A stretch of 64,000 nucleotides of DNA, taken from assembly GCF_001277345.1 (NCBI RefSeq), contig NZ_LIUT01000001.1, positions 1,448,358-1,512,357 of the forward strand, written 5' to 3'. Source of the DNA: Paenibacillus solani. GTDB taxonomy: Bacteria; Bacillota; Bacilli; Paenibacillales; Paenibacillaceae. Under the pieces are notes generated by a model. The model was given only the letters and a program-made list of their open reading frames with translations. It did not search any database and was not told the DNA's origin. Both the position numbers and the translations under genes were made by a program. Shown one piece after another: positions 50,336-60,638 of the stretch (position 1 is its first letter; each line of letters starts with the position of its first letter).

Positions 50336-53110
50336 ATGGCTAAATATACGCCGATGATTGAACAATATTTGAACGTAAAAGAACAAGCGCGCGATGCGTT
50401 TCTTTTTTTCCGTTTGGGTGATTTTTACGAAATGTTTTTTGACGATGCAATTCTGGCATCGAAGGAACTGGAGATTACGTTGACAGGCCGCGAGGGCGGC
50501 GCATCCGAGAAAATACCGATGTGCGGAGTACCCTATCATTCCGCAGAAGGTTATATACAGCGGTTAATCGAAAAAGGCTATAAGGTTGCGATCTGTGAGC
50601 AGATGGAGGACGCTTCCGTTACCAAAGGCATGGTACGGCGTGAAATCGTTAGGGTGGTAACGCCAGGAACCATTATGGACGGCAAATCGGTCCAGGATAA
50701 AGCTAATAACTACATGGTGTGCGTCACAGAGGCAGGAGGGTTAATGTCTCTCTCGGCATGCGACCTGTCGACAGGCGAGCTTTATGTAACCTCGGTTCCG
50801 GCGTCTGAGGAATGGCTCAGGGATGAGATTGGTATCTATGAGCCTTCCGAAATCATCGGAGATGCCTCTCTTCTAGAGATCATCTCGTCACAGGCGCTCC
50901 CGGGCAGCCGGAACATCGTGTATACGGCTTGGGATCGCAGAGAGGACAATCTGGTTCGCAACCAATTTGGAGAACCGGCATGGGCTCGCCTGGATGAAGA
51001 ACGCAGAGCCTGTATTTCCCTGTTAATCTCGTATTTAAGTGAGACGCAGAAGCGGTCACTTGGACAACTCACCCAGATTGCTTCCTATGAGCCTGGGCAG
51101 TATATGGTTCTGGATCCGTTCACAAGACGCAATCTGGAGCTGGTTGAGACCGTCCGTGAGCGTTCGAAGAAAGGTTCGCTCCTGTGGCTGCTGGACCGTA
51201 CAGAAACCTCCATGGGAGCCAGACTCCTGCGGCGCAGAATCGATAAACCGCTGTTGTCACGAAGTCGGATTGAGGAACGGCTGGAGGCTGTTGAGCATTT
51301 GTATAACCAGTACATACTGCGTGAAGATTTGCGGATGGCGCTTAAGGAGATTTACGATTTGGAACGACTGGTTGGCCGGATTGCGTTTGGCAGTGCGAAT
51401 GGCCGGGATTTGAATGCGCTCAAGCTGTCGTTGAGGCAGATTCCATCTTTAAAAGAGCTTTGTGCACAGTCGCCTTCGGAAACGCTGCGGCGTGTGGCAG
51501 CGGATACGGATATTTGCGATGATCTGTGCGAACTGATCGAGAATGCAATTGTGGATGAGCCACCGGTGTCTGTGCGTGATGGAGGTATCATAAAGCCGGG
51601 GTATCATGAACGGCTGGATGAGTTTCGGGAAGCGAGCACCAGCGGCAAACGCTGGATCGCGGAGCTCGAGGCTAAGGAGCGTGCGGTTACCGGGATCAAG
51701 TCTCTGAAGATCGGCTATAACAAGGTGTTCGGCTATTATATCGAGGTGACCAAGTCCAATCTGTCTTCGCTGCCGGAAGGCCGCTATGAGCGCAAACAGA
51801 CTCTGGCCAATGCAGAGCGCTATGTTACGCCTGAGTTGAAGGAAAAGGAAGGCCTGATTCTGGAAGCGCAGGAAAAGATGGTGGATTTGGAATATGCTCT
51901 ATTTACGGAGATTAGGGAGAAGTTGAACACCGAAATAAGCCGACTGCAAAAGCTCGCAGAGCGTATTGCAGAGATTGATGTCTATCAATCACTGGCCGCG
52001 GTCAGTGCGGAATATCGCTTTGTGAAGCCTGAATTAAGCGACGGCTATGATTATATCGTGGAAAACGGTCGTCATCCTGTCGTAGAGGCAGTAATGAAAG
52101 ATTCTACGTTTATTGCAAACGGAACGGATTTGTGCAAGGATGGTTCGTCCATTCTGCTGATAACCGGTCCTAATATGGCTGGAAAAAGCACGTACATGCG
52201 GCAGGTCGCTTTGTTGTCGATTCTAGCACAGATCGGCTGCTTTGTTCCGGCAGAACGCGCAGTAATTCCGATCGTGGATCGCATTTTCACGCGCATAGGG
52301 GCAGCGGATGACCTGATTGGCGGCCAGAGCACCTTCATGGTAGAAATGGCCGATATTCAGGTTATGACGGAAAAGGCCACGCCGCGCAGCTTGATCATCA
52401 TCGATGAGCTCGGACGAGGTACCTCTACAAGTGAAGGCATGGCTATCGCGCAAGCCGTCATTGAATACGTGCATGATCATATCGGCTGCAAAGCGCTGGT
52501 ATCAACGCATTTTCATGAGCTTGCCCATCTGCAGGAAAGCCTTGGCGGTCTCAAGAATTACTCCATGGCTGTTCAGGAAAGCGGGGACAAGGTGCATTTT
52601 CTTCGCAAGTTGATGCCTGGCGCGGCTGACAGCAGTTATGGTATCTACTGCGCAAGATTGGCCGGGCTGCCCGGAAGTATCATTGATCGTGCTTATGGGC
52701 TGCTGCAGGGGCTGGAGATGGCTTCACTGGCCGCTGTGGCTTCGGAGCAAGGCGCCTCTGCCATACAGGATGAGCAGCAAGGTTCGTCTGTGCAACTTGC
52801 AGAGAGCCGAAAAAGCGCGGATACCGTCCAGGAACACCAACATGGTCCGCTCACTTATGGCGGCGGTTTGGAATCGCCTGATAGGAGGGGCGGGGTTGTT
52901 CAGCTCTCCATATTTGGAGAGGAGGAAGAGCCTGAACCGAGAAATGCCAAACTTGGCAAGGAACAGCATGCCATTATACAAGAAAGCGCCCAAGACCCTG
53001 CCGTAAGGAGCATTATTGAGGCAGTGAAAGGTGCCGATGTGATGAATATGACGCCGCTTCAGGCCATGCAATTTCTGAATGAGCTGAAGATTCAAGCGAA
53101 GGATATGTAA
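50336..53110 (+). CDS. mutS: DNA mismatch recognition protein MutS
   Basis: 924-aa MutS. The mismatch-binding Phe-x-Glu is in FRLGDFYEMFFDD; the connector, lever and clamp domains follow; the ATPase has Walker A GPNMAGKST (about residue 610), Walker B IIDELGRGTST and STHFHEL. The C-terminus carries a long Gln/Ser/Gly-rich linker (about 815-880), then a clamp/tetramer end (ATPLQAMQFLNELK-like: TPLQAMQFLNELKIQ). It is longer than Bacillus MutS (about 858 aa) because of that linker. ATG 50336 has GGAGG. Confidence 0.97.
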   Translation: MAKYTPMIEQYLNVKEQARDAFLFFRLGDFYEMFFDDAILASKELEITLTGREGGASEKIPMCGVPYHSAEGYIQRLIEKGYKVAICEQMEDASVTKGMVRREIVRVVTPGTIMDGKSVQDKANNYMVCVTEAGGLMSLSACDLSTGELYVTSVPASEEWLRDEIGIYEPSEIIGDASLLEIISSQALPGSRNIVYTAWDRREDNLVRNQFGEPAWARLDEERRACISLLISYLSETQKRSLGQLTQIASYEPGQYMVLDPFTRRNLELVETVRERSKKGSLLWLLDRTETSMGARLLRRRIDKPLLSRSRIEERLEAVEHLYNQYILREDLRMALKEIYDLERLVGRIAFGSANGRDLNALKLSLRQIPSLKELCAQSPSETLRRVAADTDICDDLCELIENAIVDEPPVSVRDGGIIKPGYHERLDEFREASTSGKRWIAELEAKERAVTGIKSLKIGYNKVFGYYIEVTKSNLSSLPEGRYERKQTLANAERYVTPELKEKEGLILEAQEKMVDLEYALFTEIREKLNTEISRLQKLAERIAEIDVYQSLAAVSAEYRFVKPELSDGYDYIVENGRHPVVEAVMKDSTFIANGTDLCKDGSSILLITGPNMAGKSTYMRQVALLSILAQIGCFVPAERAVIPIVDRIFTRIGAADDLIGGQSTFMVEMADIQVMTEKATPRSLIIIDELGRGTSTSEGMAIAQAVIEYVHDHIGCKALVSTHFHELAHLQESLGGLKNYSMAVQESGDKVHFLRKLMPGAADSSYGIYCARLAGLPGSIIDRAYGLLQGLEMASLAAVASEQGASAIQDEQQGSSVQLAESRKSADTVQEHQHGPLTYGGGLESPDRRGGVVQLSIFGEEEEPEPRNAKLGKEQHAIIQESAQDPAVRSIIEAVKGADVMNMTPLQAMQFLNELKIQAKDM

Positions 53111-53141
53111 CTTTTATGGAATAGAAACGGAGGTAGGAAAG

Positions 53142-55118
53142 ATGGGAATTATACGGATATTGGACGAGCATATCGCTAACCAGATTGCTGCCGGAGAAGT
53201 GGTGGAACGGCCTGCCTCCGTTGTCAAGGAGCTTGTTGAGAACGCCATTGATGCCGGAAGCACCAAAATCGATGTATCCGTTGAAGAAGGCGGACTGGAC
53301 AGTATTCGTGTTACCGATAATGGCGCGGGTATGGATCCAGAAGACTGCGAGACGGCTTTTTACCGCCATGCGACGAGTAAGATCGCTGAGGGACGAGATT
53401 TGTTTCAAATTACCAGTCTCGGATTTAGAGGCGAGGCGCTGCCATCCATTGCCGCTGTTTCCAAGGTGCGTTTGGTTACTTCTAATGCTCAGGATGGCCG
53501 CGGACGGAAGCTCGAAATCGAGGGCGGTCATCTGCGTGTGAACGAAGAGACTGCTGCTCCGAGAGGAACTGATTTTCTCGTAAGGGAATTGTTTTACAAT
53601 ACGCCGGCAAGGCTGAAATATATGAAGACGATTCAGACAGAGCTGGGGCATATTTCAGATTATATGTACCGTTTGGCGCTTTCTCGTCCGGATATTGCAT
53701 TTACACTTCGGCATAATGAAAATTCGCTGCTTCAGACCCTGGGCAACGGTGATATTCTACAGGTAATTGCGGCTATATATGGTACCCAATCCGCTAAATC
53801 GATGCTTCCCATAGCTGCGGAAAATATGGATTACACGTTGAGTGGATATATCAGCCGCCCTGACTATACACGGGCCAACCGGAACGGGATGTCGCTTATC
53901 ATTAATGGGAGATATATTCGGAATTACGGCTTGGCACAGGCGGTGCTGCGAGGATATCACACGCTGCTGCCGATAAACCGGTTTCCGCTCGTCGTACTGC
54001 ATCTATCCATGCATCCCTCATTAATTGATGTGAATGTGCACCCTTCGAAGCTTGAGGTCCGATTCAGTAAAGAACAGGAGCTCTTCGCTTTGGTTGAGGA
54101 AGAAATCCGCAAGGTATTGCAACAGGAAGTGCTAATTCCCCGTCCAGCCAAGCAAAGCATTGGCCAAAGCGACAAAGCTTTTATTCAGGAGCAACTACAG
54201 TTTCCTAGTGCCCAGGGACAAGCTTCTGCGTCCCGCAATGATGTAGGCCGCAGCATGCAGGAAGCAGGAAACGGTGAACGATCCGTTACAGGGAATACAA
54301 CCTTCCCGGCGTCCCCTGCATCCTTAACGCAGGGCAATGCTGGAATACGTCCTGCGAACGGTGAGACTCGTTCTTATGTGGATCGACCCGCCGGTTCCAA
54401 TACGCAGATGCGGGAAACGGCCGCGGCCTCCACCTACCGGAGCGATTACCGCAGGGAGACTAGGGAGAATAACGGGACTCCTGCCGTTACTAAGGAGTGG
54501 CTCCAAGCAGTTTCAGGACCGGTCCCCGAGATACCGCCTTTTCCGGAGCTTACGCTTATCGGGCAGCATCATGGTACTTATCTCATTGCGCAGAATGATA
54601 CTGGACTGTACTTGATTGACCAGCATGCCGCGCATGAGCGGATTAACTACGAATATTACTATGAACAGTTTGGCAACCCGGCAGATGCATCCCAGGAGCT
54701 GCTGCTGCCGATTACGTTGGAGTTTACGTCTTCAGAATCGGAGAAGGTGAAGGAACGGCTGCACTGGTTCGAGAAGGTTGGCGTATATATGGAGTTTTTT
54801 GGCGGCCATACCTTCCTGGTACGTTCCCATCCATTCTGGTTCCCTAAGGGGGAAGAGAAGGCCATAATCGAGGAGATGGCTGAATGGGTTCTGAATGAAC
54901 GCAATATTGATATCGCCAAGCTGAGAGAAACCTCGTCGATCATGTGCTCCTGCAAGGCTTCCATCAAAGCCAATCAGAAGCTGACGGAGCAGGAGGCAAT
55001 GACGCTGATTCAGCGTTTGGGCGCCTGCCGGCAGCCTTATACATGTCCGCATGGAAGACCGATCGTGGTATCATTCTCGGCTTATGATTTGGAGAAAATG
55101 TTTAAGCGTGTCATGTAA
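53142..55118 (+). CDS. mutL: DNA mismatch repair endonuclease MutL
   Basis: 658-aa MutL. GHKL ATPase motifs: ELVENAIDAGSTKI, DNGAGM, RHATSKI and GFRGEALPSI. A long Ser/Gln/Asn-rich linker (about 335-455) leads to the C-terminal endonuclease domain with DQHAAHERINYEY (metal-binding nicking motif, near residue 493), a SQELLLP beta-clamp motif and CPHGRP. It is therefore the nicking type used in organisms lacking MutH. It lies 31 bp after mutS. Confidence 0.97.
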   Translation: MGIIRILDEHIANQIAAGEVVERPASVVKELVENAIDAGSTKIDVSVEEGGLDSIRVTDNGAGMDPEDCETAFYRHATSKIAEGRDLFQITSLGFRGEALPSIAAVSKVRLVTSNAQDGRGRKLEIEGGHLRVNEETAAPRGTDFLVRELFYNTPARLKYMKTIQTELGHISDYMYRLALSRPDIAFTLRHNENSLLQTLGNGDILQVIAAIYGTQSAKSMLPIAAENMDYTLSGYISRPDYTRANRNGMSLIINGRYIRNYGLAQAVLRGYHTLLPINRFPLVVLHLSMHPSLIDVNVHPSKLEVRFSKEQELFALVEEEIRKVLQQEVLIPRPAKQSIGQSDKAFIQEQLQFPSAQGQASASRNDVGRSMQEAGNGERSVTGNTTFPASPASLTQGNAGIRPANGETRSYVDRPAGSNTQMRETAAASTYRSDYRRETRENNGTPAVTKEWLQAVSGPVPEIPPFPELTLIGQHHGTYLIAQNDTGLYLIDQHAAHERINYEYYYEQFGNPADASQELLLPITLEFTSSESEKVKERLHWFEKVGVYMEFFGGHTFLVRSHPFWFPKGEEKAIIEEMAEWVLNERNIDIAKLRETSSIMCSCKASIKANQKLTEQEAMTLIQRLGACRQPYTCPHGRPIVVSFSAYDLEKMFKRVM

Positions 55119-55135
55119 CAGCAAGGAGGACCTTC

Positions 55136-55915
55136 ATGATTATTACAACTGGAGAAGCGGAAGCACCGGATATTGTGGAGCGCGCGCAGAATTTAGCCCA
55201 GGAAACCGGCTGCCGTTATGTCCAGCGCAGCGGTCATTCATTGCAAAAATTAGCCCGTAAATTCGGAGATGACGACGTGCTGGTCGTATTAAACGGTCAT
55301 GTACGCCTAAGCGGACCGGGCGGATCGGTTATGGAATTTCATCCAAGTATGGGTTTCGTCCGCTTGAAACGCGTGCTTAATGGGAATCCGGACCCCATGC
55401 TGAAGGCTTCAGGCATGGAAGAAGGTGATTCCGTACTGGATTGCACCGCAGGACTTGGAGCCGATTCCCTGGTGTTTTCGGGCAAGGGCGGGGCGAACAG
55501 CCAAATCACTGCGCTGGAAAGCTCACTGCCCTTATATGCGCTTTTGAAAGAAGGACTTCGGACCTATGAAAGCCATTTGGAGGCCAGTGATCAAGCGATG
55601 AGACGAATCGAGGTTAGACACAGCCACCATTTGGATTACTTGAAATCACTTCCCGACAGAAGCGTAGACATTGTCTATTTTGATCCCATGTTCCGTGAAC
55701 CGATTACTGATTCGGCATCCATTAATCCGCTAAGACATTATGCAAACGGAGAACCGCTGGATACGGAAAGTGTGAGGGAAGCGGTCCGGGTTGCTCGCAA
55801 AACGGTCGTTTTGAAGGAAGCCAGGTTCAGCGGAGAGTTTGAGCGGCTTGGCTTTACCATGCCTGAACGGGGTAAATCGAAAATAACGTACGGAGTGATT
55901 TCCATTGACAGATGA
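55136..55915 (+). CDS. RsmJ-like rRNA methyltransferase
   Basis: 259-aa SAM-dependent methyltransferase of the RsmJ (DUF548) family. SAM loop SVLDCTAGLGADSLVFS, and the catalytic-loop motif VYFDPMFREP, the family's DPMF signature. RsmJ makes m2G1516 in 16S rRNA in Escherichia coli; the Firmicute family members are less studied, so the exact base is inferred. AAGGAGG precedes the ATG; 17 bp after mutL. It overlaps miaA by 11 bp. Confidence 0.85.
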   Translation: MIITTGEAEAPDIVERAQNLAQETGCRYVQRSGHSLQKLARKFGDDDVLVVLNGHVRLSGPGGSVMEFHPSMGFVRLKRVLNGNPDPMLKASGMEEGDSVLDCTAGLGADSLVFSGKGGANSQITALESSLPLYALLKEGLRTYESHLEASDQAMRRIEVRHSHHLDYLKSLPDRSVDIVYFDPMFREPITDSASINPLRHYANGEPLDTESVREAVRVARKTVVLKEARFSGEFERLGFTMPERGKSKITYGVISIDR

Positions 55916-56852
55916 AACCAAACCGAAACTGCTTGTACTTATCGGGCCAACAGCAGTAGGTAAAACGAAAATGAGTATCGAGCTGGCAAAAGAATTCGGA
56001 TGTGAAATCATTTCCGGCGATTCAATGCAAGTATACCGGGGCATGGATATTGGCACGGCCAAAATTTCACAGGAAGAAATGGAAGGCATTCCCCACCATC
56101 TCATGGATATACATGAGCCCGATCATCCTTATTCAGTGGCTGAATTTCAGGAACAAAGCCAGAGACTGATCAAGGAAATTCATGATCGGGGGAAACTTCC
56201 CTTTATTGTTGGGGGAACCGGGCTTTACGTAGAGTCTGTGTGCTATGGCTATCAGTTCAGCGAAAGTGGTGCGGACGAGGCTTATCGGGAGGAGCAGTTT
56301 GTCTATGCCAACGAACATGGGGCAGAGGCTCTCCATCAGAAATTGGCAGAGGTCGATCCTGAGACTGCCGAGCGGCTTCATCCTAATGACCTACGCCGTG
56401 TCGTTCGTGCTTTGGAAATATTCCATCTGACGGGTATCCCACTTTCGGCCCAGCTGGCACCACAAACTAAGCAATCTGCTTACGATCTGTGCTTGGTCGG
56501 TTTGACAATGGACAGGCAAATGCTTTATAACCGTATTGAAGAGCGAATTGATCTTATGCTGAACCAAGGACTTGTTGATGAGGTGGCAGCACTCATGGAC
56601 AAAGGGTTTGCTCCGGGGCTAGTATCCATGCAAGGGCTGGGTTACAAGGAAATTGTATCGTACCTCTCAGGCGAGTGCAGCTACGAAGAGGCTGTAGTGC
56701 TCCTCAAACGTGATACACGCCGATTCGCTAAGCGGCAGTTGTCTTGGTTTCGTCACATGAAAGACATTGAGTGGGTTGATGTCACCGACTCTGGAAACTT
56801 TTCTGCAAACTATCAAAAGATCCGTGCTATAATAGCAGGAAAGTTTCACTGA
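55905..56852 (+). CDS. miaA: tRNA dimethylallyltransferase MiaA
   Basis: 315-aa MiaA. P-loop LIGPTAVGKTK, GDSMQVYRGMDIGTAK (catalytic Asp-Ser region), GGTGLYVES, and LKRDTRRFAKRQLSWFR in the C-terminal tRNA-binding part. It adds the isopentenyl group to A37 of UNN-reading tRNAs. Initiation is at TTG 55905 (GGAG upstream), inside the end of the methyltransferase gene, so the two are translationally coupled. Confidence 0.96.
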   Translation: MTDETKPKLLVLIGPTAVGKTKMSIELAKEFGCEIISGDSMQVYRGMDIGTAKISQEEMEGIPHHLMDIHEPDHPYSVAEFQEQSQRLIKEIHDRGKLPFIVGGTGLYVESVCYGYQFSESGADEAYREEQFVYANEHGAEALHQKLAEVDPETAERLHPNDLRRVVRALEIFHLTGIPLSAQLAPQTKQSAYDLCLVGLTMDRQMLYNRIEERIDLMLNQGLVDEVAALMDKGFAPGLVSMQGLGYKEIVSYLSGECSYEEAVVLLKRDTRRFAKRQLSWFRHMKDIEWVDVTDSGNFSANYQKIRAIIAGKFH

Positions 56853-56905
56853 AATCTTGAATATATTCTCAAAACAATCTAATTGAACCATTGGGGGTAC
56901 GGCTA

Positions 56906-57145
56906 ATGAACAAGTCCATTAACATCCAAGACACGTTCTTGAACCAACTGCGTAAAGAGAACATTCCGGCCACGGTATACCTTACAAACGGCTTTCAAAT
57001 CCGTGGGACCATCAAAGCTTTTGACAATTTTACCATCGTAATTGACAGCGACGGCCGTCAGCAAATGGTGTACAAGCATGCGATCTCCACGTTCATGCCG
57101 CAGCGTAATGTGTCCCTGATGCAGGATAACAACAGCGATCAATAG
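56906..57145 (+). CDS. hfq: RNA chaperone Hfq
   Basis: 79-aa Hfq. Sm1 ([21 protein letters not shown]) and Sm2 ([12 protein letters not shown]) motifs are intact, with the proximal-face residues QDTFLNQLR at the N-terminus. GGGGG lies before ATG 56906. A TATAAT at 56828-56833, inside miaA, may give it a promoter of its own. It follows miaA, as in most Bacillales. Confidence 0.96.
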   Translation: MNKSINIQDTFLNQLRKENIPATVYLTNGFQIRGTIKAFDNFTIVIDSDGRQQMVYKHAISTFMPQRNVSLMQDNNSDQ

Positions 57146-57230
57146 ACATTGGAATGGACTCATAGAGAGCAAGCTGATTATTTTGAAACTTTTTGGTTTA
57201 TAATTCGTTAAGTGTTTATAAGGAGTGCAG

Positions 57231-57262
57231 AGAGCAACCTGAGAAGGTTGTTCTTTTCTTTC
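57231..57262 (+). terminator. Rho-independent terminator after hfq
   Basis: GAGCAACCT-GAGA-AGGTTGTTC, 9 bp with one G-U pair, followed by TTTTCTTT. Confidence 0.8.
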
Positions 57263-57320
57263 CGGATGCTGAACTAGAGCTAGAAGGCTTAAACCCGAAA
57301 GGGAGTAAGGAGGGGGACAT

Positions 57321-59984
57321 ATGGCTGGAAAAGATAATCAGATGTCGCGATTAAATAAAAACAAAGATGAATCTAAGACATCGAAAACAGTGAAGCCGAA
57401 AACAAAGAAGAAAAAAGGCAAAGGGAAGCGCATAGCATGGGCTTTGTTTTTCACGGCCGTTATTGCGATCTTCTGCGCACTCGCAGGATATTTATTCATC
57501 CTAATCAGTGGTGAGAAGCTGCTGGACCAGAACCGGGATAAGCTCAGTGCGTATGGTACATCCAAGGTGTATGATCGCAACGGTACGCTAATGGGCGAAC
57601 TTTCCCTTCAGAAGAGCGAACCGGTGGACTACGAGGATATTCCTGAGAAATTGGTACAGGCGTTTATCGCTACAGAAGATAGACGATTCATGGAACATAA
57701 CGGAGTGGATATGTGGTCGATCGGCCGTGCTGCTGTAAAGGATATCATGGCTCGCTCCATGGTGGAGGGCGGAAGTACGATCACGCAGCAGCTGGCGAAG
57801 AATATATTCCTGACAAGGGATAAAACATTCTTCCGTAAAGCGACTGAAATGTCCATTGCACTAGCGCTCGAACGTCAGCATACCAAGCAAGAAATCATGG
57901 GGATGTATTTGAACCGGATTAACTTTGGAGGCCCGTACTATGGCATCAAGGCTGCATCCGAGCGTTATTTTGGCCAATCGGATCTGAACAAGCTGGAATT
58001 GTGGCAAATGGCAACACTGGCAGCCATGCCGAAGGGGCCGTCCCGATACAATCCACTCAAGAACCCTGAGCTTTCCAAAGAGCGCCGGGCGGTTGTATTG
58101 ACCTTGATGGAACAGCAGGGTTATATCACGGCTGAAGAGGCAGCTAAAGCCAAGAAAGTGGACTATACCTATACGCCGCCTGAAAGACAACAGAAGTATA
58201 CGGCGTTTATTGACTACGTTATGGAAGAGGCTGAGGAGACATTGGGCCTCACTGAAGACGATGTCAACATTGGTGGCTATCAGATTTACACAACAATGGA
58301 CGTTAACGCCCAGAAGGCAATGGAAGAAGAATTCAATAATCCGGCCAACTTTGAGGAGAGTCCTGATGATGTGCCAGTAGAGGGCTCTATGGTCATCATG
58401 AACCAGGAAACTGGGGGCATTGTAGCGATGGTCGGAGGTCGAGAGTATACGCGCGGCGGATTCAGCCGGGCTACCGACAGCCGTCGTCAGCCGGGTTCTT
58501 CCCTGAAGCCGATCGTTTCTTACGCACCGGCGCTGGAATCTGGCAAATTTACGAAGGATTCTAGGCTTAGCAATAAGAAGCAATGTTTTGGTAGCAATTA
58601 TTGTCCGAATAACTTGCACGGATACTCGGAGACGATCGGAATGCCGGAAGCGATTCAGCGATCCGAGAACATTCCAGCTGTATGGCTGCTCAATGAAATC
58701 GGCGTGAAAACCGGATTTGACTTCGCTCAAAGCCTGGGCATCAAGATGACCGAAGGGGATGCGAACTTGTCCTTAGCCCTTGGTGGCATGAATACGGGTA
58801 CGAATACCTTTGAAATGGCCCAAGCTTTCAGCGCCTTTGCCAATGGCGGAGAATTCAAAGAGGCGTTTGCGATCAAACAGATCAAGGACAGCAAAGGCAA
58901 GGTTGTGTATGAGAACAAGGGAAGCAAAGGAAAGCGTGTAATGAGCGCTACAACAGCTTCGCAAATGACAGACATGATGCGCCGTGTTGTAGAGGAAGGA
59001 ACAGGTAAGAATGCTCGAATCAGCCGCCCGGTTGCCGGTAAGACGGGAACCACACAGAGTGGATTCAAGGGTGTCAGCTCGAACCGTGACGTATGGTTTG
59101 TTGGATATACGCCTGAACTGACCGCGGCCGTGTGGATGGGCTACGATAATCCTGACCGGCAGCATCTGCTTAAACGGAGCAGCTCTATTTCGGCTTCCCT
59201 TTGGGGCAAAGTGATGGAGAAGGCTGTTCAAGGCTACGAAGCTAAGAGCTTCCCGAATACGGAGCCGACACCACCACCCGTTGAAGAAACCAAATTAGGT
59301 GCAGTCAGTGGCTTGACCGGTTCCTATAATGGGCAGTCTCAAACGGTATCGCTCAGCTGGAATGCGGTACAAGGTAATAACATTCAGTACCGCATATACC
59401 GTAAGGAAACGTCAGAGCCGGGATACACACCGATTGTGGGTGCCCATAGCGGTACTTCCATTGAGGATATGAGTGCTATGGAAGGCTTAGCTTATAATTA
59501 CTATGTAACCGCGATTGATCCGTCAACGAATGAAGAGTCGGAACCTTCAAACATCATTCAGATCGTGGCCGTTTCAGAGGAACTGCCACCTGAAGAGCTC
59601 GAACCGGATCCGGGAGACATGGAGGAGCAACCTCCGCTTGATGAAGACAACAGCGAGGAAGGCGAACTCCCTCCTGGATATGACCAAGGCAATGAAAATG
59701 GTAATAGCCCTGGTGACCAAGGTAACGGGAATGGTGAGAATTCCGGGAATCATGGCAATGGCAATGGAGTAAATCCACCTGATCAGGGGAACGGAGCCGG
59801 GAATGGCCATGGGAATCAAGGTAATGGCAATGGTTCCGATGGATCAGGTGATGGATCTGACAGTGGAGACGCAGGAGCCGGAGACGACAGCTCGGATACT
59901 GGCAATGTTACAACAGTACCGGGAACGATTGTAGAGCCGCCTGATGCCCAGAACGAATCTGAAGGGTCTCAAGAGAGCCCATAA
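57321..59984 (+). CDS. Class A penicillin-binding protein (PBP1A/PonA type)
   Basis: 887-aa bifunctional peptidoglycan synthase. A Lys-rich cytoplasmic N-terminus (1-38) and one membrane helix (about 40-60) precede the GT51 transglycosylase (catalytic Glu in ATEDRRFMEHNGVD, near 118; EGGSTITQQLAKN). The transpeptidase has PGSSLKP (Ser near 391), SEN and GKTGTT (near 574). A fibronectin-III-like domain follows (about 655-735), then an acidic and Gly/Asn-rich low-complexity tail (about 755-887, repeated GNGN/DQGNGNG units). The tail probably spans or binds cell wall. AAGGAGGGGG precedes the ATG. Confidence 0.95.
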   Translation: MAGKDNQMSRLNKNKDESKTSKTVKPKTKKKKGKGKRIAWALFFTAVIAIFCALAGYLFILISGEKLLDQNRDKLSAYGTSKVYDRNGTLMGELSLQKSEPVDYEDIPEKLVQAFIATEDRRFMEHNGVDMWSIGRAAVKDIMARSMVEGGSTITQQLAKNIFLTRDKTFFRKATEMSIALALERQHTKQEIMGMYLNRINFGGPYYGIKAASERYFGQSDLNKLELWQMATLAAMPKGPSRYNPLKNPELSKERRAVVLTLMEQQGYITAEEAAKAKKVDYTYTPPERQQKYTAFIDYVMEEAEETLGLTEDDVNIGGYQIYTTMDVNAQKAMEEEFNNPANFEESPDDVPVEGSMVIMNQETGGIVAMVGGREYTRGGFSRATDSRRQPGSSLKPIVSYAPALESGKFTKDSRLSNKKQCFGSNYCPNNLHGYSETIGMPEAIQRSENIPAVWLLNEIGVKTGFDFAQSLGIKMTEGDANLSLALGGMNTGTNTFEMAQAFSAFANGGEFKEAFAIKQIKDSKGKVVYENKGSKGKRVMSATTASQMTDMMRRVVEEGTGKNARISRPVAGKTGTTQSGFKGVSSNRDVWFVGYTPELTAAVWMGYDNPDRQHLLKRSSSISASLWGKVMEKAVQGYEAKSFPNTEPTPPPVEETKLGAVSGLTGSYNGQSQTVSLSWNAVQGNNIQYRIYRKETSEPGYTPIVGAHSGTSIEDMSAMEGLAYNYYVTAIDPSTNEESEPSNIIQIVAVSEELPPEELEPDPGDMEEQPPLDEDNSEEGELPPGYDQGNENGNSPGDQGNGNGENSGNHGNGNGVNPPDQGNGAGNGHGNQGNGNGSDGSGDGSDSGDAGAGDDSSDTGNVTTVPGTIVEPPDAQNESEGSQESP

Positions 59985-59991
59985 TGAATCA

Positions 59992-60022
59992 GAGCCTCCG
60001 CATAGATGCGGAGGCTTCTTTG
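59992..60022 (+). terminator. Rho-independent terminator
   Basis: AGCCTCCGCAT / ATGCGGAGGCT, perfect 11-bp stem, followed by TCTTTGTTTTG. Confidence 0.85.
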
Positions 60023-60081
60023 TTTTGAGTGTGAAACTCAAATGTGGTAAGCTGGGAATACGAATGGGGAGGAAAAGTTCC

Positions 60082-60636
60082 ATGAAACGTAAATTCGGAG
60101 ACCGGGCGAATTGGCGCCGTATCACCCGCAGACACTTCACTTCCCGTTATGTGGAAGGTGAGCAATTTACTGGCTATTTAACGTTATATACCATTTATGG
60201 TCTTAAAGAACCTTTGTGGAAGACGTATGGCCATCATACTTACCGAATTGCGGACAAGGGCTACTCATGGCTGCAGTATTACCCGAAGGACAGCCATTTT
60301 ATCGTTACGGCCATGTTTGATGACAAGCGAAATATCGTGCAGTGGTACATCGATATTTGCAAGAAACAAGGGGTAACAGACCAAGGCGTTCCATGGTTTG
60401 ACGATCTGTATCTGGACGTGGTGGTGGTAAAGAATGGAGAAGTGTTCTTGCTGGATGAAGATGAGCTTGAGGATGCCTTGTGCCGCCATGACATAACCCG
60501 GGATGATTACAGGCTTGCCAAGGTGACTGCACGAAATTTGCTTAGGGCTATCGACGCGCATGAATTTCCTTACTTTATGATGTCTCTGAAGCATCGTGAC
60601 CAGTTATTTCATAACGGAGAATTCAGGAGGAAGTAA
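60082..60636 (+). CDS. DUF402 nucleoside tri-/diphosphatase-type protein
   Basis: 184-aa DUF402 protein of the YgaC/Ntdp type. MKRKFGDRANWRRI start, the beta-barrel core WLQYYPKDSHFIVTAMFD, IVQWYIDICKKQG and DDLYLDVVVVKNGEVFLLDEDEL (acidic metal-binding residues). A staphylococcal homologue hydrolyses NTPs/NDPs, so a similar role is likely. ATG 60082 with GGGGAGG at 9 nt. Two bp before the YdcF-like gene. Confidence 0.87.
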   Translation: MKRKFGDRANWRRITRRHFTSRYVEGEQFTGYLTLYTIYGLKEPLWKTYGHHTYRIADKGYSWLQYYPKDSHFIVTAMFDDKRNIVQWYIDICKKQGVTDQGVPWFDDLYLDVVVVKNGEVFLLDEDELEDALCRHDITRDDYRLAKVTARNLLRAIDAHEFPYFMMSLKHRDQLFHNGEFRRK

Positions 60637-60638
60637 GC

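Noticed and set aside
57861..58730. 289-codon minus-strand open frame inside the PBP1A gene
   Set aside because: Antisense shadow of a well-conserved transpeptidase region, with no start signal or recognisable domain.
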